The notes: generated from the letters alone by a model not told the origin. Shown: positions 35,032-45,556, counted from the first letter of the stretch. The stretch: 64,000 nucleotides of DNA from Adlercreutzia sp. ZJ176 (GCF_011038975.1 NZ_JAAKEC010000014.1:25365-89364); one strand, 5' to 3'. Numbers and translations are program-made.

Positions 35032-35110
35032 TGTCATCCTGAGCGGAGCGCCCGCAGGGCGCGGAGTCGAAGGATCTGGTCGCGAGGGGATGGCGCGTGC
35101 GGGCGTGCCT
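35032..35110. repeat. TGTCATCCTGAGC repeat, copy R4, left half only
   Basis: Identical to R3 from TGTCATCC through GGGGATGGCGC, then breaks off 60 bases before the groES promoter. Confidence 0.75.
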
Positions 35111-35172
35111 CCTCCCAATATGGCGAACGCGTGAAAATACGCGCGCCCTTCGCCGGGATTTCCCCAAAGCGC

Positions 35173-35200
35173 TTGCATCCTCGGGGAGGGCTGGTATCAT
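35173..35200 (+). promoter_or_regulatory. groES-groEL promoter
   Basis: TTGCAT (35173-35178), a 16-base spacer and TGG-TATCAT (to 35200). The CIRCE operators begin 12 bases downstream, near the start of transcription. Confidence 0.65.
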
Positions 35201-35211
35201 AGCTCACGTCT

Positions 35212-35238
35212 TTAGCACTCACACCCATTGAGTGCTAG
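35212..35238 (+). promoter_or_regulatory. CIRCE operator 1 (HrcA site) at groES
   Basis: TTAGCACTC, nine bases, GAGTGCTAG: 17 of 18 positions match the CIRCE consensus. HrcA should repress groES-groEL here. Confidence 0.93.
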
Positions 35239-35261
35239 CACTCGCGCAGCGCGAGTGTTCA
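35235..35261 (+). promoter_or_regulatory. CIRCE-like operator 2, overlapping operator 1
   Basis: CTAGCACTC (35235-35243), exactly nine bases, GAGTGTTCA (35253-35261): 15 of 18 consensus positions. Its left half is the complementary reading of operator 1's right half (GAGTGCTAGCACTC is a palindrome). Confidence 0.65.
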
Positions 35262-35311
35262 AAAGGTAACAGGCGGCAACGCTTTAACTCGATTGAAAGG
35301 AAGGCAGCGCT

Positions 35312-35599
35312 ATGAATCTGAAGCCTTTGGGCGACCGCGTCATCATCCGTGCCGACGAGGCCGAGACCACCACGGCATCTGGTCTGTACCTGGCCACCGA
35401 GTCCAAGGAGAAGCCCCAGACCGGTACCGTTCTGGCCGTGGGCGAGGGCAAGCTCGACAAGGACGGCAACAGGGTCGAGGTGCCCGTCAAGGTGGGCGAC
35501 CGCGTGCTCTACGGCAAGTACGGCGGGACTGAGGTCACGGTTGACGGCGAGGACGTGCTGATCATGCGCGCCGACGATCTTTACGCGGTCTTCGCGTAA
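35312..35599 (+). CDS. groES: Co-chaperonin GroES
   Basis: 95 residues. LKPLGDRVIIRADEAE at the N-terminus and VLYGKYGGTEV are standard; the mobile loop lies around residues 18-32 (ETTTASGLYLATESKEK). It caps GroEL. GAAAGGAAGG precedes the ATG. It is followed after 213 bases by groEL, without an evident second promoter. Confidence 0.97.
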   Translation: MNLKPLGDRVIIRADEAETTTASGLYLATESKEKPQTGTVLAVGEGKLDKDGNRVEVPVKVGDRVLYGKYGGTEVTVDGEDVLIMRADDLYAVFA

Positions 35600-35797
35600 G
35601 GCAACCTGGCAAGGCACCTGACGGCTTTCCGTGGCGGCCGCCTAGCCGTTCAAGCCTGTCGCTGGGCTCGGACACGGCGCGAAGGCCGCTTACCTCGCGC
35701 CAGCTCGGGCTTTCGCGGCTATGCGACTCACCACGAAAAAGCCTGCGATCATCGTCGTTGAACCACTTGTCGAACTACTCACTGAATCTCTTTCTGA

Positions 35798-37441
<1,644 letters not shown>

Positions 37442-37446
37442 GCCCC

Positions 37447-37541
37447 TGTTCCGCTCGCCCCGACGGACGAGCAGAGCAGCTCGACGCGGCGAAGGGCTGA
37501 GGTGCCCACCTATGCCCCCTCTCGCTGACGTTACGAACGAC
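37447..37541. repeat. Intergenic palindromic element, copy E2 (collapsed)
   Basis: It keeps a partial hairpin (CCGCTCG ... CGAGC), then GAAGGGCTGAGGTGCC as in copy E3, but the right palindrome arm is missing, and the 21-base tail follows at 37521-37541, identical to copy E1. Confidence 0.7.
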
Positions 37542-37560
37542 TTGCGAGTTTCACCATTAG

Positions 37561-37590
37561 AGGGAGCGCCTGCTTTGCGGGCGCTCCCTT
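37561..37590 (+). terminator. groEL terminator
   Basis: AGGGAGCGCC pairs with GGCGCTCCCT around a 9-base loop. It lies 120 bases after groEL and just before the next promoter. Confidence 0.7.
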
Positions 37591-37594
37591 GCAT

Positions 37595-37600
37595 TAGAAT
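37595..37600 (+). promoter_or_regulatory. Metal exporter promoter -10
   Basis: TAGAAT ends nine bases before the ATG at 37610, so any leader would be only about three bases. Confidence 0.4.
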
Positions 37601-37609
37601 GTGACAGCT

Positions 37610-38605
37610 ATGGAGGAAATCACGCACATCATCACGCACACGCTCGAGCACGCAGTTGCCGACACGCTCTACCTGATCCCGTTTCTGTTCGTGACGTACC
37701 TGGCCATGGAGTGGCTTGAGCACGCCTCGGGCAAGCGCACGCAGGAGGCGGTGCAGCGCGCGGGAGCGGCGGGCCCGCTCGTCGGCGCGCTGCTCGGCGC
37801 GGTGCCCCAGTGCGGTTTCTCGGCGGCCGCGTCCACGCTGTACGCGGGCCGCGTGGTCACGCTCGGCACGCTGTTCGCGGTGTTTCTGTCCACCTCCGAC
37901 GAGATGCTGCCGATCTTTCTGGCCGAGCAGGTCCCGCCCCTCACCATCGTGAAGGTCGTGGGCGCGAAGGTGATCATCGGTCTGTGCATGGGGTTTGTGG
38001 TGGACGCCGCGCTGCGCCTGGCACGGCGCGACAAGCAGCGCCTGCGCATCCACGAGCTCTGCGAGCGCGACCGCTGCCGCTGCGCGGGCGACTGCGCCAC
38101 GTGCGCGGACAACCCCGAGCTGGTCTACGAGCACCATGACGACTGCGCGCACGGCTGCACGCACGAGCACCACGCGCACGACCACGGCCATGACCACGCG
38201 CGCGGGTGGGCTGGCATCGCGAAGAGCGCGCTTTTGCACACAGTGCAGGTGACGGCCTTCATCTTCGCCATCACGCTCGTGCTCAACGGCGTGCTCGAGG
38301 TGGTGGGCGAAGACGCGCTCGCCCGCGTGATCGGCGCGAACGCGGCGCTCTCGGTGCTCGCGTCGGCGCTCGTGGGCCTCGTCCCCAACTGCGCGGCCAG
38401 CGTGGTGATCGCGCAGCTCTACCTGGAGGGCGTGCTCGGCGCGGGCGCCATGATGGCGGGCCTTCTGGTGTCGGCCGGCGTGGGCCTGCTCGTCCTCGTG
38501 CGCGCCAACCGCCACGCGCGTGAGAACCTCGCGATCGTCGGCGTGCTCTACGCAACCGGCGTGGCCTGGGGCCTTATAATCAACGCATTGGGAATCGTCT
38601 TTTAG
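37610..38605 (+). CDS. Putative multi-pass heavy-metal exporter (ArsP_2/10TM type)
   Basis: 331 residues, about nine or ten membrane segments in two halves. The halves have related motifs: GAVPQCGFSAAASTLYAGRVV and GLVPNCAASVVIAQLYLEGVL, each with a Pro-x-Cys in the membrane. Between them lies a loop with many Cys and a His-rich run (several HDH and HEHH steps), a likely metal-binding segment. This matches the putative 10TM heavy-metal exporter family; the metal is unknown. I chose ATG 37610; a GTG nine bases upstream is also open. Confidence 0.8.
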   Translation: MEEITHIITHTLEHAVADTLYLIPFLFVTYLAMEWLEHASGKRTQEAVQRAGAAGPLVGALLGAVPQCGFSAAASTLYAGRVVTLGTLFAVFLSTSDEMLPIFLAEQVPPLTIVKVVGAKVIIGLCMGFVVDAALRLARRDKQRLRIHELCERDRCRCAGDCATCADNPELVYEHHDDCAHGCTHEHHAHDHGHDHARGWAGIAKSALLHTVQVTAFIFAITLVLNGVLEVVGEDALARVIGANAALSVLASALVGLVPNCAASVVIAQLYLEGVLGAGAMMAGLLVSAGVGLLVLVRANRHARENLAIVGVLYATGVAWGLIINALGIVF

Positions 38606-38626
38606 CTGCGAGAAAGGGAGGGCCTC

Positions 38627-39226
38627 ATGGCTACACTCAACGCGGGCATGACGCGCGAGGCGGCGTTCGAGCTGCTCTGCGCGCACAACAAGGAGCCGTT
38701 CCACATCGAGCACGGCGAGACGGTCGAGGCCACCATGCGCTACTTCGCGCGCGAGTTCGACCCTGAGAACGAGGAGTTCTGGGGCATCGTGGGCCTGCTG
38801 CACGACCTCGACTGGGAGGAGCACGACGACGAGCCCGAGATGCACACCATCTACGCCGCGGCCGACATCGAGGCGGCCGGCGGCACGCCCGAGCTCATCC
38901 GCGCCATCCAGAGCCACACGTCCGACTACAACCCCGCGCTTCCCCATCCGGAGCTTGAGATGGAGAAGATCCTGTTCGCCACCGAGGAGCTCACCGGGCT
39001 CATCGGCGCGGCGGTGGTCATGCGCCCGAGCAAGAGCGTCATGGACTTCGAGGTGAAGTCGCTCAAGAAGAAGTTCAAGGACAAGCGCTTCGCCGCCGGC
39101 GTCAGCCGCGACGTCATCCGCGAGGGCGCCGCGATGCTCGGCTGGGAGCTCGACGAGCTCTTCGACCGCACCATCAAGGCCATGCAGTCCTTCGCTCCCG
39201 ACCGAGACACGTTCGGGAAGGAGTAG
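38627..39226 (+). CDS. HD-domain hydrolase
   Basis: 199 residues. The N-terminal half has HIEHGETV, then the metal-binding LLHDLDWEEH with the HD pair, and a later SHTSDY histidine. This is the HDIG-type phosphohydrolase fold. Substrate unknown. GAAAGGGAGGG precedes the ATG, 22 bases after the exporter, so they may share a transcript. Confidence 0.85.
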   Translation: MATLNAGMTREAAFELLCAHNKEPFHIEHGETVEATMRYFAREFDPENEEFWGIVGLLHDLDWEEHDDEPEMHTIYAAADIEAAGGTPELIRAIQSHTSDYNPALPHPELEMEKILFATEELTGLIGAAVVMRPSKSVMDFEVKSLKKKFKDKRFAAGVSRDVIREGAAMLGWELDELFDRTIKAMQSFAPDRDTFGKE

Positions 39227-39355
39227 CGCAGGCGGCGGCGCGCCTCGTCGCGCGCTTCAGCTTGCATCATCGCCACATGGGGAAACGCGGGGGTCGGCGC
39301 ATCGCGCGCCGACCCCCCGCTGCGTGAGGCGTGAGGCGCGTGCCGCTGTCCGCGC

Positions 39356-40609
39356 CTACGCCTTCCTCCGCTCGACGAGGAAGAACAGCCCTAGGGCGAC
39401 CATCGCCACCGCGGCCATGATGAGAAACAGGCTCTCGTACCCCACCGCAGGTGCGAGCATGCCGAGGATGACGGGCCCTATGCCCACGCCGATGTCCAAG
39501 CAGATGTAGAACGTGGAGTTCGCCAAGCTCAGGCGTGCGTCGGGCGTGGCGCGCACCGCCATGGCGAGCCCGCTCGACTGCACGGTGCCCACGCCGAACC
39601 CCAGGAAGAGCGCCGCGAGCAGGATCATCCAGCCGGCGTGCGCAAGCCCCAGCACCACCATGCCGAGCGCGAACGACAGAAACGCCGGCACCATGACGCA
39701 GCGCGGGCCCCTGCGGTCGAACGTGCGCCCGGTGAAGGGGCGCGTGACGAACATGATGAGGGCGTACACCACGAAGAAGAAGCTCGCCGCCTGCACGAGC
39801 CCGAGGCTCGCGGCGTAGGGCGTGAGGAAGGTGAGCAGGCTCGAGTACCCGAAGAACACGAGCCCGCACACGAGCGAGATGGGCAGCACGGGAAGCTCCA
39901 GCACGCGGCTTGCGATCGCCGCCGCCCCGCGCGTCTCGTCCGCGCCCGCCGACTGGGCGCCCGGCTTCGCGCCGGCCGCTGCCGCTGCTGCACCCGCCGC
40001 TGCCGCGCCCGCACCCTGCGCGCCCTCCTTCGGCACGCGCAGCGTGAGCGCGCCCAAAAGCGCCGCTGCGGCGGTGGCGGCGGCGAGCACGAACAGCAGG
40101 CGGAAGTCAAAGCTCGTCGACACGAAGATGCCGATGCTCGGGCCCACGGCGGAGCCCAGCGTCACCGACAGCATGTAGTAGCCCACGCCCTCGCCCTTGC
40201 GCTCGTGCGGCACCAGGGAGGTGACCACGGTCGTGATGGCGGTCGAGCACATGCCGTACGCGATGCCGTGCAGAAGGCGGATGGCGAACAGCACGGGCAG
40301 CGCCGCGCCGCTCAAGTACAGGCACGAGAACAGTATCTCGAAGCACGCGCCCGTAACGAGGATGCGCTTGCGCCCGAAGCGCTCGACGATCGCGCCGCTG
40401 GCGAAGCGCGCCACGAGCGTGCCGATGATGAAGATGCTCGCGCAGAACGCGGCGAGCGAGGCGGGCGCGGCGTAGGCGTCCATGGCGTAGGTGGTCATGA
40501 CCACCATGAGCATGTAGTAGTTCACCATGAGCACGAAGTTGACCAGCGTGCCCACGATGAAGTCGCGCGTCCACAGGCGCCCCGCGCAGGGCTGCTCGCT
40601 TTCCGGCAT
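39356..40609 (-). CDS. Major facilitator superfamily transporter
   Basis: 417 residues, twelve membrane segments. Loop 2-3 has the motif A form GAIVERFGRKRIL, and loop 8-9 GRTFDRRGPR. A hydrophilic Ala/Gly-rich loop joins the halves. Substrate not assignable. Its start codon overlaps the stop of the universal stress protein gene by one base (TGATG), so the two are coupled. Confidence 0.88.
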   Translation of the reverse strand: MPESEQPCAGRLWTRDFIVGTLVNFVLMVNYYMLMVVMTTYAMDAYAAPASLAAFCASIFIIGTLVARFASGAIVERFGRKRILVTGACFEILFSCLYLSGAALPVLFAIRLLHGIAYGMCSTAITTVVTSLVPHERKGEGVGYYMLSVTLGSAVGPSIGIFVSTSFDFRLLFVLAAATAAAALLGALTLRVPKEGAQGAGAAAAGAAAAAAGAKPGAQSAGADETRGAAAIASRVLELPVLPISLVCGLVFFGYSSLLTFLTPYAASLGLVQAASFFFVVYALIMFVTRPFTGRTFDRRGPRCVMVPAFLSFALGMVVLGLAHAGWMILLAALFLGFGVGTVQSSGLAMAVRATPDARLSLANSTFYICLDIGVGIGPVILGMLAPAVGYESLFLIMAAVAMVALGLFFLVERRKA

Positions 40610-41040
40610 CAGCGCGCGCCAGCCTCTTTTGCCACCAGCACTGATACGGGGGAGTCCTTGGTGACCGCGTAGCTCACGCTGCCGAGGTAGCCCTTCACGC
40701 CGCCCTTGCCGCGGCTGCCCATGATGATGAGGTCGCAGCCCTCCTCGACGGCGCAGCGCACGATGAGGTCAGCGGGGGAGGTCCCCTTCAGAAGCTTCAC
40801 GGACGCGGGGTTGCGGGAGACATCGGCGATGCCCTGCAGCTCGCTCTGCACGCGCTCGGCGTCCTCGGCGATGACGCCGTTGATGCCGACCGCCTCGGCG
40901 CCCGCCGAGTAGAGCCGCATCACGTGCACGAGCAGAAGCTCGATGCGCTCGCTGGGCTTGGCCACCTCAAGCGCCAGGTCGATCGCCGCGCGCGAGGGCG
41001 ACGAGCCGTCGTACGCCACCAGTATCTTGTTGCACCACAT
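40609..41040 (-). CDS. UspA-family universal stress protein
   Basis: 143 residues, one Usp domain. ILVAYDGSSPSRAAIDLAL at the N-terminus and the ATP-binding IMGSRGKGGVKGYLGSVS near the end show the nucleotide-binding subtype. Function in stress survival is general. It is first in the operon with the MFS carrier; GAAGGAGG precedes the ATG. Confidence 0.93.
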   Translation of the reverse strand: MWCNKILVAYDGSSPSRAAIDLALEVAKPSERIELLLVHVMRLYSAGAEAVGINGVIAEDAERVQSELQGIADVSRNPASVKLLKGTSPADLIVRCAVEEGCDLIIMGSRGKGGVKGYLGSVSYAVTKDSPVSVLVAKEAGAR

Positions 41041-41259
41041 GGTTCCTCCTTCGAGCCCTTCGAGCCGCCCCTTCGAGCCGCCTGCTCTGGCCCTGCTGCG
41101 GCCTGCCCTGGCCCTGCTGCGGGCTTGCCCCGGTCTGCTGCGGGCTTGTCCTCGATCCGCCGCGGGCTTGCCCCGGTCCTCAGCAGGCTTGCGCGGGCCT
41201 TCTTGAGGCTATTGTAGCCCCGCAGCTGCGCGCGTGCGGGCCTTTTCGGCGTGGGGCAT

Positions 41260-41352
41260 CCGCCGAAGTCCGCCCGAAACCCGTCCGAACCCGCCCGAAA
41301 CCCGCCCGAAGCCCGCCGAAGCGCGCCGAAGCCCACCGAACCCGCCCGAAGT
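41260..41352. repeat. Degenerate 10-11 bp tandem repeat
   Basis: About eight units close to CGCCCGAAACC follow one another between the universal stress protein gene and tRNA-Lys. A second low-complexity run (CTGCTGCGGGCTTG-like units) lies at about 41085-41200. No gene in 41041-41435. Confidence 0.6.
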
Positions 41353-41435
41353 GCGCTCAAACATTTCGCGCGGCGCGCGTTTTCCGTTGACCTCGCCTGC
41401 GCGAGCGGGTACAATACAACTTCGCGTATCAGAGT

Positions 41436-41511
41436 GGGCCGTTAGCTCAGCTGGCAGAGCAGGGGACTTTTAATCCCAAGGTCGCGGGTTCGATTCCCTC
41501 ACGGCCCACCA
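41436..41511 (+). tRNA. tRNA-Lys (anticodon TTT)
   Basis: Acceptor GGGCCGT/ACGGCCC, D-arm TAGCTCAGCTGGCAGAGCA, anticodon loop CTTTTAA giving TTT, and T-arm GGGTTCGATTCCC. CCA is encoded. A TACAAT at 41410-41415 is a likely -10. Confidence 0.97.
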
Positions 41512-41531
41512 CCTACGCGTGAGGAAGCCCT

Positions 41532-41605
41532 TGGGGTATCGTCCAACGGCAGGACTCTGGTTTTTGGTACCAGCTATCTAGGTTCGAATCCTGGTACCCC
41601 AGCCA
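41532..41605 (+). tRNA. tRNA-Gln (anticodon TTG)
   Basis: Acceptor TGGGGTA/TACCCCA, anticodon stem CTGGT/ACCAG with loop TTTTGGT giving TTG, T-arm AGGTTCGAATCCT. CCA is encoded. It lies 20 bases after tRNA-Lys and is likely co-transcribed. Confidence 0.96.
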
Positions 41606-41933
41606 GGCTTCTCGGCCCTGCTCAGCGGTTCTTCCGCTTCGCCTGGCGAAGCGGGTGCGGGCCGCGGGGCCTCGCGCTTCCCTTCCCACCGACAAGGCGG
41701 TGGCGTCGGCTGCATCGCGCAGCGCGGCGCGCGTACCTGGCGGCTTTCGGGGTCATGCCCGACGAGCTGCGCGGCTTCAGTACCGCAGGCCTGACAAGCA
41801 GGTCGTTTTGAAACCAGCAGACGCCGGTTTGTTGGTTTTTTGCGCTCTATGCTTTTTTTCCTTAACAATCACTTGACTTTCTGGTAGCATCTACGGTCGC
41901 TGTTTACTGACTACTCGCAAAGAGAGGGCGGCT
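41606..41933. other. Intergenic stretch between tRNA-Gln and infA
   Basis: No gene seen. From about 41810 it becomes T-rich, and TTGACTTTCTGGTAGCATC at about 41872-41890 contains a TTGACT -35-like hexamer for infA. Confidence 0.35.
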
Positions 41934-42152
41934 TTGGCTAAAGAAGACGTAATCGAGCTTGAGGGCACGGTGCTTGAGGCATTGCCGAACGCCATGTTCA
42001 AGGTCGAGCTTGAGAATGGGCACAGCATCCTGGCCCACATTTCCGGCAAGATGCGCATGCACTACATCAAGATCCTGCCGGGCGACAAAGTGACCGTCGA
42101 GTTGTCCGTATACGACCTGAACCGCGGGCGCATCACCTACCGGTTCAAGTAA
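41934..42152 (+). CDS. infA: Translation initiation factor IF-1
   Basis: 72 residues, one OB fold: [36 protein letters not shown] and a C-terminal GRITYRFK. Starts TTG after AGAGAGGG. It heads the infA-rpmJ-rpsM-rpsK-rpsD-rpoA-rplQ string. Confidence 0.97.
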   Translation: MAKEDVIELEGTVLEALPNAMFKVELENGHSILAHISGKMRMHYIKILPGDKVTVELSVYDLNRGRITYRFK

Positions 42153-42238
42153 GCAGCCGACAAGCAAGCTGAGAAAATTATCGCCAGCGGCTGGGCGTTA
42201 ATGTATAGAACAAACCGCATAACCGAAAGGAAAGTGAT

Positions 42239-42352
42239 ATGAAGGTACGTCCTTCGGTCAAGAAAATGTGCGACAAGTGCAAGATCATCCGACGCCATGG
42301 CAAGGTGCTCGTCATCTGCGAGAACCCGCGCCATAAGCAGCGTCAGGGCTAG
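42239..42352 (+). CDS. rpmJ: Ribosomal protein L36
   Basis: 37 residues. [19 protein letters not shown], then [11 protein letters not shown]. The four zinc ligands (C-x2-C ... C-x4-H) are present, so this is the zinc-binding C+ form. GAAAGGAAAG precedes the ATG. Confidence 0.96.
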   Translation: MKVRPSVKKMCDKCKIIRRHGKVLVICENPRHKQRQG

Positions 42353-42372
42353 GAAGAAAGGAAGCAGATAAC

Positions 42373-42741
42373 ATGGCACGTCTTGTTGGCGTCGATCTTC
42401 CTCGCAATAAGCGCATTGAGATCGCCTTGACCTACATCTACGGCATCGGCCTGACCACCTCGAAGAAGGTTCTCGCCGAGACCGGCATCAACCCCGACAC
42501 GCGCACCGACGACCTCACCGAAGAGGACCTCGTCAAGCTCCGCGACTACATCCAGACGAACCTCCACGTCGAGGGCGACCTGCATCGCGAGGTTTCCCAG
42601 AACGTGAAGCGCCTGATGGAGATCGGCTGCTATCGTGGCCTGCGTCACCGCAAGGGCCTGCCCGTTCGCGGTCAGCGCACGCATACGAACGCGCGCACCC
42701 GCAAGGGTCCGCGCAAGCAAATCGGCGGCAAGAAGAAGTAG
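42373..42741 (+). CDS. rpsM: Ribosomal protein S13
   Basis: 122 residues. [18 protein letters not shown] at the start, the YGIG turn and [11 protein letters not shown] basic tail are standard. It lies in the 30S head and contacts tRNA and L5. Confidence 0.98.
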   Translation: MARLVGVDLPRNKRIEIALTYIYGIGLTTSKKVLAETGINPDTRTDDLTEEDLVKLRDYIQTNLHVEGDLHREVSQNVKRLMEIGCYRGLRHRKGLPVRGQRTHTNARTRKGPRKQIGGKKK

Positions 42742-42753
42742 TGAGGGAGCATC

Positions 42754-43149
42754 GTGGCTAAGAAAAACGTACGTACGCGCATCAAGCGTTCCGAGCGTAA
42801 GAACATTGCCGTGGGCGCTGCTCACATCAAGTCTACGTTCAACAACACCATTGTCAGCATCACCGATCCCCAGGGCAATGTGATCTCCTGGCAGTCCGCC
42901 GGCACGGTGGGCTTCAAGGGCTCCCGCAAGTCCACGCCGTTCGCGGCGCAGATGGCTGCGGAGGCCGCTGCCAAGACGGCTATGGAACACGGCCTGCGCA
43001 AGGTCTCCGTGTTCGTCAAGGGCCCCGGCTCCGGCCGCGAGACGGCTATCCGCTCTCTGCAGGCTGCCGGCCTTGAGATTGCCAGCATTCAGGATTGCAC
43101 CCCCATCCCGCACAACGGTTGCCGTCCGCGCAAGCGTCGTCGCGTGTAA
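42754..43149 (+). CDS. rpsK: Ribosomal protein S11
   Basis: 131 residues, GTG start after [27 protein letters not shown] and [15 protein letters not shown] are diagnostic. Part of the 30S platform. Confidence 0.98.
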   Translation: MAKKNVRTRIKRSERKNIAVGAAHIKSTFNNTIVSITDPQGNVISWQSAGTVGFKGSRKSTPFAAQMAAEAAAKTAMEHGLRKVSVFVKGPGSGRETAIRSLQAAGLEIASIQDCTPIPHNGCRPRKRRRV

Positions 43150-43167
43150 CTGAAAGGATCGATACTT

Positions 43168-43794
43168 ATGGCTCGTTATACTGGAGCGGACTGCCGTCTG
43201 TGCCGTCGCGAGGGGGCGAAGCTCTTCCTGAAGGGCGATCGCTGCTACAGCGAGAAGTGCGCACTCGAGCGCCGCAACTACGCACCGGGCGAGGCCGGCA
43301 AGAAGCGCGTGAAGGAAAGCGAATACCGCACCCAGCTGCGTGAGAAGCAGAAGACCAAGCGCATCTACGGCGTGCTCGAGAAGCAGTTCCGCCACTACTA
43401 CGACATCGCCAACCGCCAGCAGGGCATCACCGGCGAGAACCTGCTCCGCGTGCTCGAGTCCCGCCTCGACAACGTGGTGTACCGCCTCGGCTTCGCGAAG
43501 TCTCGCGCTGAGGCCCGCCAGCAGGTCCGCCATGGCCACATCCAGGTGAATGGCCGTCGCGTTGACATCCCGTCCTTCCGCGTCCGCCCGGGCGACCTCG
43601 TCGCCGTGGCCCCCAAGGCCCGCGACATGCTCGTCATCAAGAGCGCTCTGATCTCCAACGAGCGCACCCAGGTTCCGGCTTGGCTCGAGGTTGACATCGA
43701 GAAGCTGCAGGGCAGCGTCCTCGCTCTTCCGCAGCGCGATCAGATCGATTCCGACATCCGCGAACAGCTTATCGTCGAGCTTTACTCGAAATAA
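43168..43794 (+). CDS. rpsD: Ribosomal protein S4
   Basis: 208 residues. The N-terminal CRLCRREG with two later Cys (DRCYSEKC) is the zinc-binding C+ form. The S4 RNA-binding domain has [15 protein letters not shown] and [13 protein letters not shown]. Initiates 30S assembly. Confidence 0.98.
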   Translation: MARYTGADCRLCRREGAKLFLKGDRCYSEKCALERRNYAPGEAGKKRVKESEYRTQLREKQKTKRIYGVLEKQFRHYYDIANRQQGITGENLLRVLESRLDNVVYRLGFAKSRAEARQQVRHGHIQVNGRRVDIPSFRVRPGDLVAVAPKARDMLVIKSALISNERTQVPAWLEVDIEKLQGSVLALPQRDQIDSDIREQLIVELYSK

Positions 43795-43823
43795 CCGCGG
43801 CAAAGTAAGGAGGCTACTCACAC

Positions 43824-44774
43824 ATGACGGAGTTCATGAGGCCGACTGTTACAACGGAAGAAGTAAACGACACGGTAGCTCGCTACATCGTGGAGCCGCT
43901 CGAGCGTGGCTACGGCAACACGTTGGGCAACTCCATGCGCCGCGTGCTGCTGTCCTCCCTGGATGGCGCGAAGGCTACGGCCATCCAGATCGAGGGCGTG
44001 CAGCATGAGTTCACGACCGCCGAGGGCGTGATCGAGGACATCACCGACATCGTGCTGAACGTCAAGGGCCTGGTTTTCAGCGCCCTCACTGAGGACGTCG
44101 AGGAGGCAACCGCCCACGTGCTGGCCGAGGGCCCCTGCACCGTCACCGGCGCCGACCTCGAGGTTCCCACGGAGTTCACGCTGGTGAACCCCGAGCACGT
44201 CATCGCCACGGTTGCTGACGGCGGTCAGCTCGACATGACCATCCGCATCGGCATCGGCCGCGGTTACGTTTCCGCGGAGCGCAACAAGCGCACTGAGGAC
44301 CCCATCGGCGTCATCCACGTCGACTCGCTGTTCTCGCCCGTGCGCCGCTGCACCATGAACGTGACCGACACGCGCGTTGGTCAGCGCACCGACTACGACA
44401 AGCTGGTCCTTGAGGTTGAGACCGACGGCTCCATCGCCCCGACCGAGGCCGTGTGCCGCGCCGCCAACATCATCAACCAGTACATGGGGGCGTTCTTGAG
44501 CCTCTCCGATACGACTGACGAGGAGGAGGGCGAGGTTCCCTCCATCTTCGCGCCGGAGGGTCAGGAGACCAACGCCGAGCTCGACAAGCAGATCGAGGAC
44601 CTGGACCTCTCGGTCCGCTCCTACAACTGCCTGAAGCGCGCGGGCATCCACTCGGTGCGCCAGCTCGTCGAGTTCTCCGAGAACGACCTGCTGAACATCA
44701 GAAACTTTGGTGCGAAGTCCATCGAGGAAGTGAAGGACAAGCTCATTTCCATGGACCTCAATTTGAAGCTTTAG
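43824..44774 (+). CDS. rpoA: RNA polymerase subunit alpha
   Basis: 316 residues. The N-terminal domain has LERGYGNTLGNSMRRVLLSS, and the C-terminal domain, from about residue 245, has LDLSVRSYNCLKRAGI and NFGAKSIEEVKDKL. Both assembly and UP-element/activator-contact domains are complete. Confidence 0.98.
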   Translation: MTEFMRPTVTTEEVNDTVARYIVEPLERGYGNTLGNSMRRVLLSSLDGAKATAIQIEGVQHEFTTAEGVIEDITDIVLNVKGLVFSALTEDVEEATAHVLAEGPCTVTGADLEVPTEFTLVNPEHVIATVADGGQLDMTIRIGIGRGYVSAERNKRTEDPIGVIHVDSLFSPVRRCTMNVTDTRVGQRTDYDKLVLEVETDGSIAPTEAVCRAANIINQYMGAFLSLSDTTDEEEGEVPSIFAPEGQETNAELDKQIEDLDLSVRSYNCLKRAGIHSVRQLVEFSENDLLNIRNFGAKSIEEVKDKLISMDLNLKL

Positions 44775-44787
44775 GAGACTTAAGATC

Positions 44788-45384
44788 ATGAGACACTACA
44801 AGAAGGGGCGCAAGCTGGGCACCGACTGGAGCCACACCAAGGCTATGAAGCGCAGCCTGGTTGCCGCCCTGTTCCTGAACGACCGCATCAAGACGGTCGA
44901 ATCCCGCGCTAAGGAAATCCGCCCCGACGTTGACAAGATCATCACCTGGGCGAAGCGCGGCGATCTGCACTCCCGTCGTCTGGCCATCGCCTACCTGAAC
45001 GACAAGGACCTGGTCCGCGAGATCTTCGAGAAGGTCGAGCAGGGCATGTTCAAGGATCGTCCGGGCGGCTACACCCGCATCATGAAGCTCGGCAACCGCA
45101 AGGGCGACAACGCCCCCATGGTCATCATGGAGCTCGTGACCGAGCCCGTGAAGTTCAAGGCCGACGCCGAGAAGGCCGAGGAGAAGCCGGCGAAGGCCAA
45201 GAAGGCTGCTCCGAAGAAGGTCGAGGAGCCCGCTGAGGAGCCCGAGGCCGAGGAGAAGGCCGTCGAGGCCGAAGAGGCTCCGGCCGAAGAGGCTCCGGCC
45301 GAGGAAGCCGCTGAGGCCGAAGCTCCGGCTGAGGAGGCCGCCGAGGCTGAGGCTGAGGCTCCGGCCGAGGAGAAGGCCGAGTAG
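44788..45384 (+). CDS. rplQ: Ribosomal protein L17 with long acidic tail
   Basis: 198 residues. Residues 1 to about 118 are normal L17 (GRKLGTDWSHTKAMKRSLVAAL, DKIITWAKRGDLHSRRLA). The last 75 or so residues are a tail built from Ala, Glu, Pro and Lys in AEEAPAEEA-like repeats, absent from E. coli L17 but seen in actinobacteria in various lengths. Last gene of the ribosomal string; terminator follows. Confidence 0.96.
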   Translation: MRHYKKGRKLGTDWSHTKAMKRSLVAALFLNDRIKTVESRAKEIRPDVDKIITWAKRGDLHSRRLAIAYLNDKDLVREIFEKVEQGMFKDRPGGYTRIMKLGNRKGDNAPMVIMELVTEPVKFKADAEKAEEKPAKAKKAAPKKVEEPAEEPEAEEKAVEAEEAPAEEAPAEEAAEAEAPAEEAAEAEAEAPAEEKAE

Positions 45385-45473
45385 CTGCTCGCTTTTCTTT
45401 CGAGCGCGAACGGCGCCCGCTGGCCCAGCCGCGAGATGGCGAGCGGGATGCTGAGGACTCTATACAACAAAAC

Positions 45474-45515
45474 AGGGGGGCTGCGGACACGTGACGTCCG
45501 CGGCCCTCTTTTTTT
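45474..45515 (+). terminator. Terminator of the infA-rplQ operon
   Basis: A GC-rich stem, about 12 bp with a bulge, around ACGTGAC (AGGG...CTGCGGAC with GTCCGCGGCCCT), followed by eight T. Confidence 0.9.
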
Positions 45516-45556
45516 GCGCAAGCGCACGACAATGGGATAAAATACAGCTTCACCCC

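Larger units (their letters stand above)
34642..35110. repeat. Duplicated C-rich and repeat-bearing gap before groES
   Basis: Two similar blocks, about 34642-34795 and 34955-35108, each run from CCCGCAGCTTC through a C-rich stretch into a TGTCATCCTGAGC repeat. Between them, 34841-34920 holds three degenerate 27-base units around GGGCTGCCCGCTCAGGATG. No gene is visible in 34503-35311. Confidence 0.65.

Noticed and set aside
41260..41352. Possible CRISPR array
   Set aside because: The units are only 10-11 bases, adjoin without spacers and are degenerate; no cas gene is in the window.
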